A stretch of 64,000 nucleotides of DNA from Hypericum androsaemum. Lineage: Eukaryota; Streptophyta; Magnoliopsida; Malpighiales; Hypericaceae. The stretch lies in the NCBI GenBank assembly GCA_963995505.1, contig OZ023184.1, forward strand, positions 4,526,001-4,590,000. The letters are read 5' to 3'. The translations under genes and the position numbers were made by a program. Shown piece by piece: positions 1 through 13,145 of this stretch (the stretch's first letter is position 1; the number at the start of each line of letters is the position of its first letter). The notes under the pieces are model-generated. The model saw only the letters and a program-made list of their open reading frames with translations. It searched no databases and had not been told where the DNA came from.

Positions 1-50
1 CACTATAACGTCATCCCATTTGTTGGCGAGAGAAAGAAGAGAGTGAAAAA

Positions 51-3000
51 ATGGAGAGGCGAGGATGGTTAGAAGACGATGAAGATGGCTACGATGCGGT
101 GGTTGTGGGGTCGGGGTACGGTGGTTCGGTTGCCGCCTGTCGAATCGCGACGGCCGGAATCAAGGTCTGTTTGGTGGAGAAAGGGCGGAGATGGGAAGCT
201 GATGATTTCCCAACTCACACTTTGAAGTTGGTTTCAGCTACTAGAATGGAGAGCCACCGGACTGGCCTTAGTTTTGGTCCTAAAGATGGTCTGTTCCAGG
301 TGATGATCATTCTTTTCCATACCCATCGGGCCGACTAGTCCAGGTTACTCGAGAATTTCCAAGTGTTGTGTTAGTAGGAACTTTTCAGGACTAATTTCCT
401 TGGACCTTGTCAGGTTCATGAACGGAGTGACTCTCTAGCTGTAGTAGCTTGTGGACTTGGAGGAGGGTCGTTGATCAATGGCGGGGTGATGTTGCCAACC
501 CCGGTTCGAGCTCGAAGAAACCCGAAATGGCCGAAGGAATGGGAGAGGGAGTGGGAAGCTTGCCAAGCTTCAGCTTCTGCAATGCTGAGAACACAGAGTG
601 TTCCTGTCAAGTTCCCTGTTACCAAGGTCATGGAGCAGCTGGAAGGAGTAGAGATTGAAGAGAGTCCCGAGGGCTCGATGAAGTTGAGCGTGAACTTCGA
701 ACCTGAATCCTCCAGCTCCGCCAAATCGGGTAGCTGCTTAGCTTGTGGAAACTGTATGTCAGGGTGTCCTTACAATGCCAAGAATTCTACAGACAGGAAT
801 TATCTTGTCTCAGCTGTTCAAGTAAGCATGTCTGTTTTCTAAAGCAGCTGCATTCTACTCGAGACATTTCGTTAATCTAGAACAAACCATTCACTAGATA
901 ATCTGATTTTGATTGGAAATTCTGATCCAGGCAGGATGCAGTGTAAGAACCGGATGCCAAGCTCATTATGTGGTTGAGAACTTGCAAGAACTTGATACAA
1001 AACAAAGACTTGGTAGCAGAAGGAGGTGGAGGATTTACCTTAACGAAACTGATTACATAACCGCGGATTTCGTTGTCCTCTCAGGTATAAGAACAGGCCA
1101 GATAGTACCTTCCAAGACATCTGGTTTTGTCACAAGAGCTTCACCAATTGTTTGATTTCTGCAGCCGGAGTTTTCGGAACGACAGAGATACTCTTGCAGT
1201 CGAGAATGAGGGGCCTGAACCTCTCGGAGTCTCTTGGATGTGGAGTGAGTTGCAACGGGAACACCGTTGCGTACATGGCCGGAAGCTCGGCGCCGTTGAA
1301 TGGTTACGGATTAGGGAAGAAGGAGTTCTCTCAGGTACCTTTCCGAGATCGGCCAGGGCCATCGATTACATCCTATCACACGTCTTCGCTCGGTTTCACC
1401 ATCCAGCCAGCCATTCTTCCGAATGCATATCCTTACCTGCTTTTCGAAGGGATTCTTACATATGGATGGCCAAGCGGTTTCTGGTTCTTTCATGGAATTA
1501 TCGACAAGATTAAGCGCGTTATAGGCATGAAGTCAAGCCAAGCAATAGCTCTCAACGCTATGGGATATGATGCAAGTGATGGGAAGATACTGTTAGAAGA
1601 AAGCACAGAAAAGATATGCTTCAATGCGCCCCGTGATCCTCTATATTCCCGGAAGATCGAAGCCTTCCAGAAGCTCGCAAAGAAACTAGGCGGGCTCCTC
1701 TTCATTTCAAGATACAGGAGCACGGCAGTCCACCTTCTAGGTGGGTGCAATGTGTCGTCGGATTCCTCAGGTGGTGTATGCAACTACAAAGGCCAGGTGT
1801 TTAATCGGATATCCGATAGCACCACTGTGCACAACGGCCTTTACGTTTGTGATGCTTCTCTTGTTCCGTGCTCTGTAGGGATCAATCCAGCTCTCACTAT
1901 TGCAGCTGCAGCTGAGTATGTGAGCAGGCACATTGTGCAGGATATACTCGAGCACAAAAGCAAAGACATGTCATCCGGAGGAGCGGATCATAAGCTTCGT
2001 TCTAATGATCGCCAATCAATCGTTGTGACTTGTGATCAAAGAAGTAATGAAGGGTTCTGTAGGGGGTGTGCCCTGCACAGCTCATCTAGCTATGCGAATG
2101 AACGTGTCCGACAACCAGATGAAGGGATCCGATCCCATCCTCAGGGGAAAAGTTGGTGGCTATGTGTTGTGCAGAGCCATTGATAAGAACAAGCTGCATA
2201 TAATAGACGGCGAAGTGGATTTGTCCGCGGAAGATTGCAGAACTCCTTACACACAGAATATGCGCTACCGTCTCCTCCTCGCAGCATCTTCGGGTTCCAG
2301 GTGAGATAAAGTCAAGAACCTATGATTATTCAGCTGCATTGTTCCTATTGTGAAATTTTCGTGTCTAATCCGATGCAGATACGTTCTCAAGGGGAACAAA
2401 ACATTGAATCCGTTTCTCTGTGCAATCTATGCTTGGAAGGAGACAACAACAATGAGTATAACCATTAAGGAAGCCGTTGCAGACGGTTTGGGAGAAGAGA
2501 AGCTGAAGCTAAAAGGGGAGCTGAGAGTTTCTTTAGTAGAGCTCCTGAAGAGCCTTGTTTGCCTTGAAGGGAATAGAAGAGGGAGATTCATAAAACTTTT
2601 CTTACGGTGTCTTGTAAGAACCTACATCTTTCAGATGCCTCATGGAAGTACTGTCGAATTCAATTCACTTGATTCTCACTACAGAAACTATCCTAGCTGC
2701 TCTATCCTGGAACTAAGAACAGGTAACAAGTCTTCCAGGTGCTCCATTCCGTACAAAACTCGCTGCGATATCGCCGGTGTTTGATTTTAGTGAGTTGAAT
2801 TTTGCTATACCATGCAGATGATGGATGTGTAATTAGCTGCAAGAAGTGGGAGTGCACCCGAAATCAATTCGATGCGAAAGGACATGTGCAAAAGCATCCT
2901 GTCCTTCTCCTTAATGGTTACTATGGTGAGAGTTACCATCTACCAACAGAATCAAATGATCTGGTCAGGACTCTGCTGGAAGAAGGGCATGAAGTTTGGC

Positions 3001-4204
3001 TACTGCAGCCGAGACTGCACCCTCTAAACCCCGCAAACGATTTCACCATCGAGGATATCGGAAAGTACGACATCCCTTCTGGTAAGCCAAGTCAAAATGA
3101 CTGCCTCAATCAGATTCTTAGAGAGTCATCTATCTCCTGATTGTACTGAAGCATTTTTCTGTTGTTGCAGCAATTAGCAAGATCCTTGAATTGCATGATC
3201 CAGGCACAAGAGTACATGTAGTTGCGCATTGTCTCGGAGGGTTAGCCCTTCACATAGCTCTCATGGGCGGGCATGTATCTGCGAACCGTATAGCTTCATT
3301 GTCTTGCACCAACACCTCGATGTACTTCAAGCTCACTGCATTTTCTGCATTCAAAATGTGGCTTCCACTAGTTCCAGTAACCACTTCTCATTCTTGCTTC
3401 CATTTCATCACCTTAATAAAACTAACGACAGTATCATTATTCGTCCGAGTCTTAGACTCTTGCTCGTGCTGCTTAAATCTGCAGATATCAATGGCTATTC
3501 TTGGCAAGGACAAGATCTTACCTCTGTTGGAAAAGACAGAGGCAAGTTCAAGACATTGGCTGTTAAAATGCATAGCACATTTCATACCGAGGCACGAGAG
3601 GTGCATCTGCAAGGAGTGTCAGGTCGTGTCTGGAATATTTGGCAATGCATTTTGGCATCAGAATTTGACCCCTACAATGCACTATTGGCTAACCAAAGTA
3701 AGCGGGACGACGCTTCCCATGTCGGGATTTCCTCACCTGCGAAAGATCTGCAAGTCTGGATTCATCGTGGACGGCAATGGCAAGAACTCGTACCTGTGCC
3801 ACCCAGAGAGGATGGCAGTCTCAACATTGTACATCTCCGGTGGACGGACCCTTCTCGTGACCCCCGAAACTTCATTCCTCGCGAACAAGTACATGAAGTT
3901 GCACCAGCCTGGCTTCAGGCATGAAAGAGTGGTTGTGGAGGGGTTTGGCCATTCAGACCTATTAGTTGGAGAGAAGTCCTACAAGAAGGTCTTTCCTCAC
4001 ATTCTATCCCATATCCGAATGGCAGAAGAAGAGGCGAAAGGCGCGAAGATAGGAAGCCGTTTAATGAAAAAGTATAGCAAAGATGCAATAGAATGGGGAG
4101 AAGATCCTTATGGAAGCATATATGGGAACTGTGGAAGTTGGTTTTCTGGAGTAATTGTTGCTCTGTGGCTTGTTCTTGTGCTTGTTCTTGTCAGCTTATT
4201 TTAG
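51..4204 (+). CDS. GMC oxidoreductase / alpha-beta hydrolase fusion protein, copy 1 (frameshifted)
   Basis: Large fused enzyme. The N-terminal half is an FAD-dependent GMC (cholesterol-oxidase-like) oxidoreductase and the C-terminal half an alpha/beta hydrolase. Exons by splice motif and phase: 51-299, 414-821, 931-1084, 1165-2300, 2379-2722, 2818-3081, 3171-3376, 3485-4204. Visible motifs are the FAD-binding GSGYGGSVAACRIA near residue 21, a cysteine cluster GSCLACGNCMSGCPYNAK, the GMC C-terminal block HLLGGC then VCDASLVPCSVGINPAL, a hydrolase elbow VAHCLGG with Cys where Ser is usual, a late GFGHSD histidine block, and a hydrophobic C-terminal tail suggesting a membrane anchor. The substrate is unknown; a sterol or other lipid is inference. 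The 1136-nt fourth exon does not keep phase: the frame shifts by +1 (or -2) near 2026-2032. This copy is therefore a young pseudogene or carries a sequence error. It lacks the intron that copy 2 has at 11307-11605. Its 3' end faces the ORANGE-type gene. Confidence 0.85.
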
Positions 4205-4607
4205 AACGACAACCAGATGGAAGAACGCTTTTGATAATGATATGGACATAGGTAGGTATGTTAGATTCAGGAAATTATTATCGAGCACGTAGATAGTTAC
4301 TCTGCTTGAACTTGGATCAACCAACCTAGTGAGTGTCCGGCTACTTCATAGTTTTCACCAATATAAGGAGCTTGTCCTAACATGATTTCTTTTATGTCCA
4401 CTGTACCGCATGCCTGATTAGTGGGAATGTGATTTTCTCCCAAGTGCTTCCATAACGCCAACACAACCTCTGCTTCATTATTAGGGGCTCAAGGTTACAT
4501 TCTAAGTCCTTTTTGTTTGGTACACTCTGTCAATTAACTGAGAACACACGTCCATGCCACTAACCGTGGCTATACAAACAGGCGTCGACGTCATTATGTA
4601 GGACTGC

Positions 4608-7048
4608 TTAATCAAATGGATCGATGCGAGGGTCGTGTTCACTCGCCATCATCATCCCCGTGCACAAGCAAGTAGGACACATCACCTGTAGATCAGTGCA
4701 GGTTGATTAGCAGACATCACATTCATGGTTTCGGCAGACATCTTCCGAGTTGGGAAATTTATCGACTTATGTGGTTTTAGGATTCGACTAGTCTAGAATC
4801 AATTATCAAACTAAGGAAACTAACTAAATAGATCCACGGCTTTAAACGCTCAAAGATATGTAGCTCTGCTACATTAGATTGGTAAGCAACCCGACTACGT
4901 ATATCGATTAAAACTAACTTTGACTAAATGCAGATAAGAACAAAATCATCATTGAGCTCAAGTTCATGACTAAGCAATTTTTTTAGTGGTGGAAGTTTAT
5001 TACCTTTCCAGCCCCCGAGCAGTTTGAGCATCTCTGAGTTGTAGGTACTTTCAATGGCCGATCAGAAGAAGTTGATAAGGAGATCGGATCAATGCTCAGG
5101 CATACGCCGCTAGCAGAACAACGAGCACATGCCAAGTATCCTACACACAAACACAGCAGTTTTTCCAGTATGCACTTTTTTGTTTAAAGCGTCGAATCTG
5201 ATAGGTAGGATTAGCTTCGTGGATAGCAGAGTGAAAAGGAAATGTATAACCATTGTCCAGTTCAGAAAGGATATCCGTACTTACCAGTTCCATGGCAATA
5301 TTTGCACCTTTTCTTCTCCTGTTTCTCAACGTTATTTGCTTCAATCAACATCAAAGCAGAAATGACGCCAACTGCCCCACCCGAAAATGAGGCAACTATC
5401 GGATCGACCTGACTGCATAGAAAATCAGATAAGAAAGCTAAGAAAATCAGATTGCCACCAAAATCTGTGGTCTGAAAATTGTTATGGTATCACATGAAGA
5501 TTTCCACCTTAATTGCGACGGCAAGTGCATTCCACGTATAAAATCCTCATATGAGGTTCCCCCTAAACCAAGCTTTAGTTCCAGCTGCAAGGAGATTGCC
5601 ATCAACATGCACATTAGCTTTTTCAGGTAAACGTCTAGGCTCTCCCAAGCCAAAAATTCAGTTCCAACCATTGGACATGAAATCCAAGCAGTTAAAGCGC
5701 AAATGCACCTATCTGCAACCAGGAAAGAAGTACAAGCGAAGGAGAAACTTACAGTTGGAGCAACAAGGCCGCCGAACATGATAATCCCGGACATAAGCGA
5801 CAAGCTTGTGAAGTAAAGCTTCCTCAATGTGGTCGGCGTCTAAGCACCCAATTAAAAGCCACGTAAAGATCATCAAACTATCCCAACAACATTATCAATA
5901 TTTTGAAATAACCTCACACTGCAGATCCCCGTTTGGCCAGTTGATCATGTTCACACCAATTTAGCATCCCATTGTACCATCAAACTTCTACTACTATGAG
6001 GCAATAGATTGGTGGAGTACTTAAACTTGTAAATTGGGTTCAATGACAATGGGTTAGACACGGAGATTCTAACACTACTAGCAGTAAAACTATTCGAAAA
6101 AATATAAAACCCAGAGAACTGACTCTAGAAAGTTAAAACGAAAAAAGAACTCACCACATGAGGAAGGAAGGGAATGGAAGAAGGGATGTCAGGCATCTCA
6201 TTGGCGGCCGCCTTGCTATCATCCTCCTCTACCCCTTCCACCGCGCCCTTTCCGGCCTTTATCCTTTGCTGCACCCTCAGTCTCCTTACCTAACACCAAA
6301 CAACCCCAACAAAGGAGACTAAACATTTCGGGAACAAGAAACTCAATCAGCAGCAATTCTCTATAGAGAGAGGGAGAGAGAAGGGGCAAGATGAACCAAC
6401 CTCCTCCATGAGAAGGAAGATCTTGTTCCGGCGGCTCTTGATGTTATCCTCGATCTCCTGGGACTGCATCTGCCCGAAATCCTCCACCGTCTCCGGCCCT
6501 TCTATTATACAAAAGCTGCTTCTTCCCCCACACCAACTAAACCAAGTCAGCAACTTGCTACTACCCCAACAAGCTGGACGCCGATTCCATTTGCAAATCC
6601 GAAAAATGAAGAATTTATTCCTAAATTCTCACACATTATGCGGGTCGTGCGAGCACAACAATGATCACGGAACTAATAACCCGCCGCTCTGATACCATGT
6701 TAGAATTTCCATATCCAACCCAAAACCTTAATGCAACAGTGAGATTCTCAACAGGAATCTTCAAACAAATTCAGCAGACAACCAAACAAGACAAGCTTTT
6801 TTGGCAAATAATTAATTTATAAATGAACCCAATTCAACACTTATTCTATACCTGGAGGAGAAGCCATCGCCGGAGGAGGAAGGGACGGAGGAGGGAGGAG
6901 AGGAGGAGCGGCAGAGGAGCAGAGGACGAGGCCGGGGTCTAGACGACGAGCTTATTATCCCATCCAAGTAACAGAAGGAGGACGAGGACGAGTACTTCAC
7001 TAAGCATGGAGGACGAGTGTAGAGAGAGAAACCGCTTGTCGTGCTCAT
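4608..7048 (-). CDS. OR: ORANGE family protein (OR / OR-like), plastid DnaJ-type zinc-finger protein
   Basis: Eight exons on the minus strand: 7048-6852, 6515-6401, 6289-6155, 5839-5753, 5584-5508, 5412-5285, 5140-5004, 4685-4608. They join in phase to a 317-aa protein, close to the usual 305-315. Residues 1-65 are Ser/Arg-rich and look like a chloroplast transit peptide. Then come the family signature FCIIEGPETVEDF, the RSRRNKI-type basic stretch, two membrane segments (about 157-177 and 214-228, the second beginning SFSGGAVGVISAL), and four CxxC pairs of the DnaJ-type zinc finger (CKYC, CARC, CSNC, CPTC). It ends SEHDPRIDPFD as in known OR proteins. Family members stabilise phytoene synthase and promote chromoplast differentiation. 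The SGVCLSIDPIS segment recalls OR-like more than OR, from memory. Intron 1 (6516-6851) holds a TRIM relic. The gene sits between the two GMC-hydrolase copies. Confidence 0.95.
6686..6753 (-). mobile_element. TRIM retroelement relic in ORANGE intron 1
   Basis: Read on the minus strand, 6753-6698 starts TGTTGAGAATC and ends GATATGGAAATTCTAACA. The initiator-tRNA-Met primer-binding site TGGTATCAGAGC follows at once (6697-6686). This LTR/PBS arrangement matches the complete TRIM at 52250-52593, but the LTR is shortened to about 56 bp and I cannot find the partner LTR. Internal TRIM sequence seems to run on to about 6640. Confidence 0.7.
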
Positions 7049-8238
7049 TACACCTTCTAGAAGAAAGAAGAAGAAGTTTTTTTTTGGGTTCCCTTTTCTT
7101 CTTCTTCTTCTTCTTCTTCTTCTTCCTCTTCCTCGACCAAGTCGAAGAGAAGAGAAGAGAAGAGATGAGATGGTGGTGGGTTTGGATTTGGTGTTTCGGG
7201 TTTTTTTTTTTTTAAGCTTTCCTTTTTCTGGTATTGGTCGACCAGGAACAGGACAAGAACGGAACAAAGCTTACTCTGCTTTGTCTTGATCGTTTCCGAG
7301 TTCCGCGAATCTTTAAACCGTTGGATTCTATTTTACGGATAATTTTCTACCGTTACAATTTAGTAGAATATCCGAATATCTAAAAAAATTAATTCGAGAA
7401 TTTATCTGACTATGTCTCGGTAAAACAGTCGTATCTTTTTATTAGAGTATTCGATTGATGCGATTTTAAAAGCTACAGAAAAATAAGACTAAGATGTATA
7501 ACTTTGTAGTTCATAACTTCTCGAAATTTGGCGCAAAAGGAGGTCAAATATGGGTTGGAAATTTCGGCAGTAGATTTTTCCTTATTAGGCCGGGGCTATA
7601 TTAAGTTTTCATATATTGAATACGAACTAGAGTTTTTTGGTATGGAGTTGGATTAGTTTTTTCTATATAATGGGAGTTTGGACATAGAACCCACAAACCA
7701 AACATTAAACATTCAAATTAGTTTCTTAGCATAGTTTATCTTTTATCTTTTTCTCCTTCCATTTTCCCCTATATTTTTAATAAAGTTCTTGGTCCTCCAT
7801 CAATTCTTTTCTTTCTTACCTATTCCGATCTCTTAATTTTTTTTTGCTTCCCCTTATTTATCTTTTCTCTCTATTCGTTTCATCGCTCTTGGGACGACCA
7901 CTCTGGACTCATTCCTAAGTTCGTGTCGACGTTCTACCACAATTTATCCAGAACACTACTAAACTAATTAATGGTTGTCGAGTCGATATAGTTGCATCTC
8001 ATTTCGCTCATATTGGTTATATGGCCTATGAGGTTGACGTAATATGGACACGGTTTTAACTTTTATTGTATAAGCTATGCGTTTGATTCTCCGTTATATC
8101 TCCACCGGAATCCAAAAATGAACTTAGTGTTTGCGTTCTATATTGGTTCACTTAGATTAAGAAAAATTAAAAGATTAGAAGATTGTAATTATATAAACAC
8201 AGTAGAGTACATTTGGAGTCGACTTCACAGGTACATTG
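7049..8238. other. Intergenic: ORANGE 5' flank and 3' flank of GMC-hydrolase copy 2
   Basis: There is no coding sequence I can support. A (TTC)n-type tract lies at about 7094-7130 and a T run at 7200-7214, just upstream of the ORANGE start, probably 5' UTR or promoter. The rest is AT-rich with no recognisable element. Confidence 0.6.
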
Positions 8239-11200
8239 TTAGACCATTTGCCACAACAAAGCAAGAACAAAAGACAGCAATAAAACAGCAAGAACCTGAG
8301 GAGAAAACCAAGTTGTCGTTCCCCTGTACTCTTCTCCAAAGGGATCGTCACCCCACTCCAATGCCTCCCTGTTGTACCTCTTCTTCTTCTTCACATGGCT
8401 TCTCCCGTCCTGTTCGGCCGATCTTATATGACACACGATGTGAGGAAATACCTTCTTGTAGGACTTCTCTCCGATCAGTAGGTCGCTGTGTCCGAACCCG
8501 TCCACGATGACCCTATCATGCCGGAAACTCGGCTGGTGCAACTTCATGTACTTGTTGGCAAGAAAAGATGTCTCGGGCGTTACAAGGAGCGATCTTCCTC
8601 CTGAGATATACAGGGTTGAGAGTGCCATCCTCTCGGGATGGCTCAAGTATGTGTTCTTTCCTTTGCTGTCCACGATGAATCCTGAGTTGCAGACCTTTCT
8701 GAGGTGAGGAAAGGCTGACATGGGAAGCCTCGCCGAGCTTACATCGTTCAGCCAATGGTGCATCGTTGAGCTGACATTCTGGTGCCAAAATGTGTTCCCA
8801 AATATGCCGGAAAAAACTTCGCACTCTTTGCACGTGCATCTTTCATAGCGTGGCATCCAACGGGCAATGGACTTCAGAAGCCTATGCCGTGAACTCGTAT
8901 TTCCCTTTTCTATGAGAGGTAGGATTTTGTTCTGACCCAATATAGCCATTGATACCTGAAGAACAAGGCAGCATTATCTCAGTCTGATACTTCTTTTTAC
9001 AAAGTTGTATCCATGAAGAAGATTATACTTCTGAGTTCATTGATCTTTCAAGGAAAAGATTACAAGACCATGACTCTTTTGCTTTATATCTGTTCATCTA
9101 AATTCTAACGCAATGCATATGGTGGCCTGAGCGTAACACGACAGCCGTAACTAATAGGCCTATCTCAGTAGTCCACGCTAGTAAAAGTAGCAGCTTCATC
9201 AACTTACTGGCACAAGAGGAATCCACATTTTAGCAGCTGCAAATGAGGTTAGCTTGAAGAACATTGCTGAGTTGGTACAAGTGAGTGACGCTATATCTGA
9301 TGCAGATACGTGCCCGCCCATGACAGCCATGTGGATTGCCAAACCTCCAACGCAATGTGCAACTACATGTACCCTCGTACTTGGGCCACACGATTCAAGA
9401 ATCTTTCTGATTGCTGCAACAGAAACAAGATTTTGTTCACGAGAAAGAAACAAGGTAAGAACTTGATTCCAGCCCGATTCAGTTTCCGTGTACCTGAAGG
9501 GACATCAAACTTTGCAATATCTTCGATTGTAAAATCGTTTGCAGGGTTGAGAGGATGCAATCTGGATTGCAGTAGCCATACATCATGCCCTTTATACAAT
9601 AAAGTTCTTACTAGATCATGTGGTTCCGTGGGCAGAATGTAACTCTCCGTAGAATAACCATTTAGTAGAAGAACAGGATATAGCTGTGTCTCTTCTTTAA
9701 CCGTCCTCTGATTGCGGTCGCATTTCCAATGCCTACAACTGATAAAACAACCATCATCTGCACACGCAAGCGAACAGATTAAGCCCCAAATGGTAATCAA
9801 AAGACAATTGAAGCATAAGAAGCTAGTTCTTCCTATAATTTTCTATTCTTGTTTTAGCAATGTCTCCGGATCTGGCCGACTTCTGCAGCAATTTTTTTGG
9901 TTAGATTTTTGTGATTCTCTTCCCCCACTCGACTAAAAGTCACTATGTAACCTGCATACCTGTTTTTATTTCATGGAAGAAGCTGCTTGGATAAGACTTG
10001 AAACATGAACCAAATGGGACGAAATCCGTGTGACTTCCACGAGGTATTTGGAAAATGTAGGTTCTTGCAAGATTGTGCAGGAAATTGCATATGAACCTTC
10101 CTATATTGTTTCCTCCAAGGTTCATGACACTCTTAAGAAGCTCGAAGAGGGAAACTCTGAGCTGTCCATTCAACTTCAATCTCGTATCCTTAAGATCATT
10201 CCCAGCAACTTCTTTTATAGTTATATGCAGTGTAGTGGTCTCTCTCCAAGCATTCATTCCAAAGAAGGAAGGATTCAAAATTTTCTTTCCCTTGAGAACG
10301 TACCTGCATCAAATTAGACTGTCCTGAATCAGATTAAAAAAAATGAAATGCAATTACCATAAACTATATATAAGGAAGCAAGATTCTCTCACCTAGAACC
10401 AGAAGATGCTGCAAGGTGAAGACGGTAACGCATGTATTGAGTATAGGGAGTTCTATGATCTAGCGCGCAGAAATCTACCTTCCCACTTATTACATGTAAT
10501 TTATCTTTTTCGAGGGCTCTACAGACCACATATCCACCAACTTTACCCCTTAGGATGGGATTGGATGCTTTTGTGTCATCACGCTTCGTCTGATCTTGAG
10601 AATTCAGTTTGATTTTGAGATGAACTGTACAAGGGAAACCTCCGACATAACCTTGTAGAGTTTCATTGATCCATACAGTTGGATTGTGAAGATAATCATC
10701 ATTTGAGCACTGATTATGCTTGAAATTCGTCACATCCGGTTCTACAGATCTCGAGCTTCGGTACTTGAGGATATCCTGCACAAGGTGTGTGCTCACATGC
10801 TCTGCCACTGCTGCGATAGTAAGAGCAGGGTTTACTCCAATAGAGCATGGAATTAAAGAAGCATCACACACGTAGAGACCTTCATGCACATTGGCAGGTG
10901 ATTTGGGGTCAAAAACTTGGCCGTAGTGGTTGCACACACCAGACGAGGAATCTAATGATGCATTGCACCCGCCTAGAAGGTGGACAGCAACACTCCTGTA
11001 CCGGGGAAGAAAGAGGAAGCCGCCTAGTTTCTTGGTTAGATTTTGGAAGGCCTCAACCTTACGTGGTAACAAGGGGTCGTGTGGCGCAGTGAAGCATATC
11101 TTCTCTGTTTTCTTGTCCAGCGCAATTCCCCCATTGCTTGCATCATATCCAGTTGCGTTCAGGGTAATTGCTTGGCTTGATTTAATCCCCAGCACGTGTT

Positions 11201-13145
11201 TAAGCTCGTCAATGATTCCATGGAGGAACCAGTGGCCAATTGGCCATCCATAAGTCTTGATCCCTTTGAAAACTAGGTAAGGATAAGCGGTAGGAAGAAT
11301 GGCAGTCTGCAAAAGAATGGAGAAAAGGTAATAGTGAGTCTACCAGTGTTCTCTCAGAACAGTAGATATGCAAAATTGATCATCAAATGGTTCATACGGA
11401 CACATAGATCCTGCATTAGGAATAACCACTGTATTCCAACAACGGTTCAAATCCCACAGGACGACAAACTAATGCAAGGCAAGTTAGACCGATTTGGATG
11501 TGCTAGCAAGTATGAAATAGGCCATTCTCATGCACATTGTGAAGGCACATCCGTATCATGGAAAGAGCATACTGTGATCAATTAACATGTAAAGAAGTCT
11601 TTGACCTGAATTGTGAAACCCAGGGAAAATGTATGAGATGAAGTAATGGAAGGTCCTGGCCGGTGTTCAAAAGGTATCTTTAAGAACTGTTTTTCGTCTA
11701 ATGCATAACCATTCAAAGGTGCTGAACTTCCGGCCACATAAGCGACAGTATTTCCATTAGTGCTGAATCCACATCCAAGAGCTCCTGAAAGCTTCAACCC
11801 CCTCATCCTTGACTGAAAGAGTATCTCAGTTGTTCCCAAAACCCCAGCTGCAAAGAGCATAGGTACAACTTTTAACAGACTTTGGACCAGCTATTGACTA
11901 GGGAGTGCTAGAAAGCTACCATCTAGTTACCTGAGAGGATTATAAAATCCGACGTTATGAAATCAATCTCATTCAAGTAAACCCGCCACCTTCTTCTCTG
12001 TCGCGTGATTCTACCTTGTTCAGGAGACATTTCATCCGAGTTCTCAACTACATACTGAATTTGACACCCAGTTCTTATTGTACACCCTGCCTGCATCAAA
12101 AGAAATTCTGATTTTTAACAGGAGAAGTGGATGATTGAACCTACAAAAAGTTGCCTACAGGTTACAGAACATCATTTGTTTCAGCTTTTGCAGAGCATGC
12201 AACAGAATGGACACATGGAAAGAGCATACTGGCACAAGAAAATCACAGGGTGAATGGAATGGAAACGTAGATGTGACGGATCGAGATTGATCATTCTCTC
12301 CGAGTGTCTCTTTCATACTACGGCTTTAATGTCTTAATAGCATCCAACAGAAAACATGGACAATAAAAAAGGAGATGAAAGAATTGAAAGTACCTGCATC
12401 GCGGAGACAATATAGTTTTTGTCGGTGGAACTTTTGGCGTTGTAAGGGCATCCAGTCAGGCAATTTCCACAGGCCAGGCAGCTGCCAGTTTGTCGAAGCT
12501 TAGGTGAACTGGATTGAGATTCTTCAATATCAAAGTTCACGCTCAGTTTCAGTAAGCTCTCAGAATTTTGTTCGATCTCTCCTTCAGAAACTTTTTCCAT
12601 GACCTTGCCGACGGGGAACTTTACCGGAACACTTTGTATCCTCAGCATTGCTGCTGCTGAAGATTCGCAGACATCCCAATCCACTGTCCATTCCTTTGGC
12701 CATTTAGGATTTCTTTTAGCACGAACAGGAGTTGGCAGCATGACTCCTGCATTGATGAGTGAACCTCCACCCAGTCCACAAGCCACTACTGCTGCAGAAT
12801 CACCTTGTTCATATACCTACAGTGTTATGAAAGTCACAAGTGGATAGATAAAACGAGCTACATTAAGGAGCATTGAATCTGATTCTAAGGAAGGTTTTAT
12901 GAGGATACCTGAAACAAAGCATCTTTCGGTCCAAAGCTGACACGAGAGCCATGGCTCTGCATCCTCAGATTTGACATAAACTTCATGGTGTTAGTCGGGA
13001 AATCTTCACTTTCCCATCTCTTACCTTTCTCTACCAAACAAACTTTGATTCCTGCCATTGCAATTCGGCAGGCAGCCACAGAACCACCATATCCCGAACC
13101 CACAACAATGGCATCATAACCGTCGTCTTCTTTCACTTCATCCAT
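8239..13145 (-). CDS. GMC oxidoreductase / alpha-beta hydrolase fusion protein, copy 2 (intact)
   Basis: Nine exons on the minus strand: 13145-12909, 12816-12394, 12090-11931, 11847-11606, 11306-10393, 10303-9960, 9757-9494, 9413-9208, 8955-8239. They total 3507 nt in one open frame (1168 aa). The FAD dinucleotide motif is at residues 16-21, the cysteine cluster CLACGNCLTGC near 192-203, the GMC C-terminal block HLLGGC near 463 with CDASLIPCSIGVNPA following, the hydrolase elbow VAHCVGG with Cys near 881, a GFGHSD histidine motif, and a hydrophobic C-terminal anchor. The last four exons match copy 1 in length or nearly so (344, 264, 206, 717 vs 720 nt). Copy 1 lacks the intron after FTIQ. GMC proteins oxidise alcohols using FAD; fused to a hydrolase, the enzyme may act in two steps on a lipid, which is inference. 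The start was chosen as the first Met before the Rossmann motif. Confidence 0.9.
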
